From NCBI RefSeq assembly GCF_002903165.1, contig NZ_PPSK01000009.1:89290-153289 (forward strand): DNA of 64,000 nt, in the 5' to 3' direction. How positions within the stretch are numbered: the first letter of the stretch is position 1; each line of letters starts with the position of its first letter. This document shows, one piece after another, positions 61,735 through 64,000 of this stretch. A program made the position numbers and the translations under genes. This stretch comes from Halopseudomonas oceani (GTDB taxonomy: Bacteria > Pseudomonadota > Gammaproteobacteria > Pseudomonadales > Pseudomonadaceae). Under the pieces are notes generated by a model. That model saw nothing but the letters and a program-made list of their open reading frames with translations, had not been told where the DNA came from and searched no databases.

Positions 61735-62949
61735 ATGGAAGCTAAGGTTGTTCGCACAGAAGAGCAATATGCCGCGTACCTTGATGAGGTCCAAGCCCTC
61801 ATCTCCGAGGACCCAAAGCTGAACTCGAAGAAAAGCGAGCGGTTGGAGCTTTTGACCGTCCTGCTAGAGGCATATGAGAACTCAAAATATCCAGTAGAGA
61901 GCCCGGACCCTATCGACGCCATTTTATTCAGAATGAATGAAAAAGGATTAAAGCAGGCTGATCTTGTTCCCTATTTCGGTACAAGTAGTCGTGTCTCTGA
62001 GGTTCTGAACCGCAAGCGTCCCTTAACTGTTCAGATGATTCGGGCCTTAACGATTGGTTTGGGCATCTCAGCAGATACGCTTGTTGGTGCTTCACTTCCT
62101 GACTCTCCTGCGAAGAAAGGTGCTGTTGACTGGTCTAAATTTCCTATCAAAGAAATGACACGCCGGGGCTGGATTGAGAACGTTGGTAAGGTAGCTAAGG
62201 ACAACCTTGAAGAAATAGTAAAAGGCTTCATATCTGAAGCAGGGCTTGAATTCGGCGCGGCATCGTTTAGAAAAGCCTTTTACGGAGAGGCTGAAACACC
62301 TACTTCAAGGTACGCGCTCTACGCTTGGTTGGCTCGGGTGATTCAGAAGGCTAGAGATCGGAAACCAAAGATCGGTTCGTTTGACCCAGCGGAGCTATCG
62401 ACAAGCTACCTGAAAGAGCTCGCTCAGTTAAGCCGGTTCGATGCGGGTCCCTTGCTGGCAGTCGAGCAGTTAGAGAAGACGGGCATAGCTGTGGTAATTG
62501 AACCGGCTTTGAAAGGCACATTGCTGGATGGAGCTGCACTCAAAGATTCTGATGGCACCCCAATTATTGGGCTCACTCTCAGGTACGACAGGCTGGACCA
62601 TTTTTGGTTTACGCTCGTCCATGAGGTAGCCCATATATGGAAACATGTAGATGGCAACGAAGCGTTCTTAGATGACTTAGATTCTTCGTCAGAGGATCGG
62701 AAGGAAGCGGAAGCCAATCGACTTGCCACCGAAGCATTTATACCAAGGGTGCAATGGCGTAGAAGCGACGCCTATACTACGCCCAACAAAGATACGATTG
62801 AGCGCTTCGCAAAAGACTTGAAGATTCATCCCGCAGTAGTCGCGGGACGACTCCGAAAGGAGTCTGCAAATTACAGCCTGTTCTCCGACATGGTGGGACA
62901 GAATCAAGTACGGCAACTGTTTCCATCCGGTGAGGAGTGCGAGGCTTAA
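61735..62949 (+). CDS. HigA-type antitoxin domain fused to an ImmA/IrrE-family metallopeptidase
   Basis: The first 115 residues of this 404-residue protein are HigA-like: VVRTEEQYAAYLDEVQALI, then an XRE-type helix-turn-helix with KQADLVPYFGTSSRVSEVLN. The C-terminal half is an ImmA/IrrE-type peptidase domain with the zinc motif HEVAH at about residues 296-300, and a downstream acidic-helix DRKEAEANRLATEAFIP that provides a third ligand. ImmA proteases cleave repressors in mobile elements. A GTG at 61720 overlapping the toxin stop is an alternative start. The next gene begins two bases after its stop. Confidence 0.85.
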   Translation: MEAKVVRTEEQYAAYLDEVQALISEDPKLNSKKSERLELLTVLLEAYENSKYPVESPDPIDAILFRMNEKGLKQADLVPYFGTSSRVSEVLNRKRPLTVQMIRALTIGLGISADTLVGASLPDSPAKKGAVDWSKFPIKEMTRRGWIENVGKVAKDNLEEIVKGFISEAGLEFGAASFRKAFYGEAETPTSRYALYAWLARVIQKARDRKPKIGSFDPAELSTSYLKELAQLSRFDAGPLLAVEQLEKTGIAVVIEPALKGTLLDGAALKDSDGTPIIGLTLRYDRLDHFWFTLVHEVAHIWKHVDGNEAFLDDLDSSSEDRKEAEANRLATEAFIPRVQWRRSDAYTTPNKDTIERFAKDLKIHPAVVAGRLRKESANYSLFSDMVGQNQVRQLFPSGEECEA

Positions 62950-62951
62950 TT

Positions 62952-64000
62952 ATGAATCTATCTTATTTTCCCATCCTGAAGGCAAAGGACGCTGAATTTG
63001 ATGCGCTCCGTAACGCGAAATCTAACGTGGTTCAGAGCATGCTGCCGTTGTTTGAAATCCCCCGCTTTAAGCCAGGGTTGAAGAAATACAAAGATAACCC
63101 TCACGCAAAAGCCACCTTTTTATCCGAACTAAGCCAAAAGATCGGTGAGCTGCGACCCGGGATGTATGCAATGTTCGATACCTACCATTGGCAAGATCCC
63201 GGCGAGAAAGTAGAAACTGGTGAACATCATTTGTCCTACATGTATAACGCTTTGAAAAGTGAGGGCGTTAATGTTGTTCCGGTCGTGGGGTACGACCGTT
63301 GGGATGACGATGAATATCGCCTTGCTTTGAAAAGCATATCGAAACTGCATACGGGCATGCTCTGTATACGGCTTGATCGATTCGCGTTTGATGACGTTGG
63401 CGACCCTGAGCACTTTCATGAACGATTGGCGGAAATTATTGAATACCTTGAGATCAACCCTGCTAGCTGTCACGTGATACTGGATCTCGAAGACCTGAGC
63501 ACGATGGCAATAGTAGATATTTTCGATGGTTTTGATGAGCTATTTAACCAAATTACTGGTTACGGATTTTTGTCATACTCAGTCGCCGGATGTTCGCTCC
63601 CGAATTCGATTGATAAAGTAATCAAGGACAAAGACTCAAGCGGCACTGTCTTGAGGCGGGAAATGTTGCTTTGGAAAAATGCTCGGAAGCAGCACCCTGA
63701 TTTTCATATTCACTTCGGCGATTATGGGGTGCGCGGACCGAGCACAGCTGAAACCGGATTTGGAAATACCAACGCAAAAATCCGATACACCATCAACGAC
63801 GAGTATTTTATTGTCCGGGGGCATGTGATCAGAAAGCCAATCGGCGGTTATCAGCACTGTGGACTTGCACAAAAGCTGATGAACTCTGGCCATTACCTCC
63901 ACCCAGCTTTCAGCTGGGGAGATAATGAAATTAAGCGATGTGCCAATAGGGAAATAGGCGGCGGCTCAACAGCTTGGATTAAGATCGATACAAGTCACCA
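62952..64000 (+). CDS. Beta family protein (phage T4 beta-protein-like), incomplete
   Basis: At least 349 residues are visible, from ATG 62952 to the window edge without a stop. It begins MNLSYFPILKAKDAEFDALR, with a SNVVQSMLPLFEIPR segment, and has VHLDLEDLS-like (CHVILDLEDLS) and FHIHFGDYGVRGPSTAE blocks. The final stretch GGSTAWIKIDTSH matches the end of proteins named 'beta family protein' (Beta_protein domain). The biochemical function is unknown. It is linked by two bases to the HigA-peptidase gene, so it belongs to the same operon. These proteins often sit in defence-type islands, which is inference from memory. Confidence 0.75.
   Translation, partial: MNLSYFPILKAKDAEFDALRNAKSNVVQSMLPLFEIPRFKPGLKKYKDNPHAKATFLSELSQKIGELRPGMYAMFDTYHWQDPGEKVETGEHHLSYMYNALKSEGVNVVPVVGYDRWDDDEYRLALKSISKLHTGMLCIRLDRFAFDDVGDPEHFHERLAEIIEYLEINPASCHVILDLEDLSTMAIVDIFDGFDELFNQITGYGFLSYSVAGCSLPNSIDKVIKDKDSSGTVLRREMLLWKNARKQHPDFHIHFGDYGVRGPSTAETGFGNTNAKIRYTINDEYFIVRGHVIRKPIGGYQHCGLAQKLMNSGHYLHPAFSWGDNEIKRCANREIGGGSTAWIKIDTSH

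Overview
The window looks like chromosomal DNA of a gamma-proteobacterium of the Pseudomonas group. A marine or Halopseudomonas-like lineage is my inference. The grounds are gene content and three gene-order blocks that match Pseudomonas aeruginosa as I remember it: (sucD)-brnQ/braB...htpG; ppsR/ppsA-rraA-crfX-cmpX-sigX-oprF; and aceA...purB-hflD-mnmA-icd-cspD-clpS-clpA. These blocks lie in different places in P. aeruginosa, so the window is a rearranged core backbone. Coding density is high, most genes overlap or nearly touch, and strong hairpin terminators separate convergent units. I see no rRNA, IS element, CRISPR array or prophage.

Layout. 1-9.4 kb: the end of a probable sucD, a DUF4153 membrane protein, a BrnQ carrier, small membrane proteins, two LEA-like small lipoproteins, two hotdog thioesterases, and htpG with a clear sigma-32 promoter. 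9.4-18 kb: an aldehyde dehydrogenase, then an IscR regulator heading a complete SUF iron-sulfur operon (sufB C D S A T E), with an IscR type-1-like operator in the promoter. 18-21.4 kb: a diguanylate cyclase, DUF1232 and DUF411 proteins, an orphan periplasmic binding protein and a 53-residue Pmp3/YqaE protein. 21.5-30 kb: a minus-strand phosphorus-acquisition cluster of TonB-dependent receptor, beta-propeller phytase, ExbB, ExbD, TonB and PhoX. The receptor carries one in-frame TAA codon. 30-39 kb: a degenerate GGDEF protein, an AraC regulator, ppsR/ppsA, rraA and the crfX-cmpX-sigX-oprF envelope-stress locus, which lacks cmaX.

39-54 kb: a thioesterase, isocitrate lyase, a secretin-N-domain protein, a GNAT protein, the ribosomal oxygenase RoxA, purB, an EamA transporter, hflD, mnmA, a Nudix hydrolase, isocitrate dehydrogenase, cspD, clpS and clpA. 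Both enzymes competing for isocitrate (aceA and icd) carry the inverted repeat TGTAGT-N3-ACTACA upstream. This suggests one RpiR-type regulator (HexR/RccR class) sets the branch point. 54-61 kb: xthA, the tamA-tamB translocation module and thiol peroxidase.

61.1-64 kb: a tRNA-Ser(UGA) gene followed by visibly more AT-rich DNA that looks horizontally acquired. It holds a compact operon of a HigB-like toxin (apparently shortened at its C-terminus), a HigA-type antitoxin domain fused to an ImmA/IrrE-type HExxH metallopeptidase, and a 'beta family' protein that runs off the window. Two copies of a TTCCCAAATTGGGA palindrome flank its promoter. This is the best candidate here for an uncharacterised system; a phage-defence role is inferred from architecture and location.
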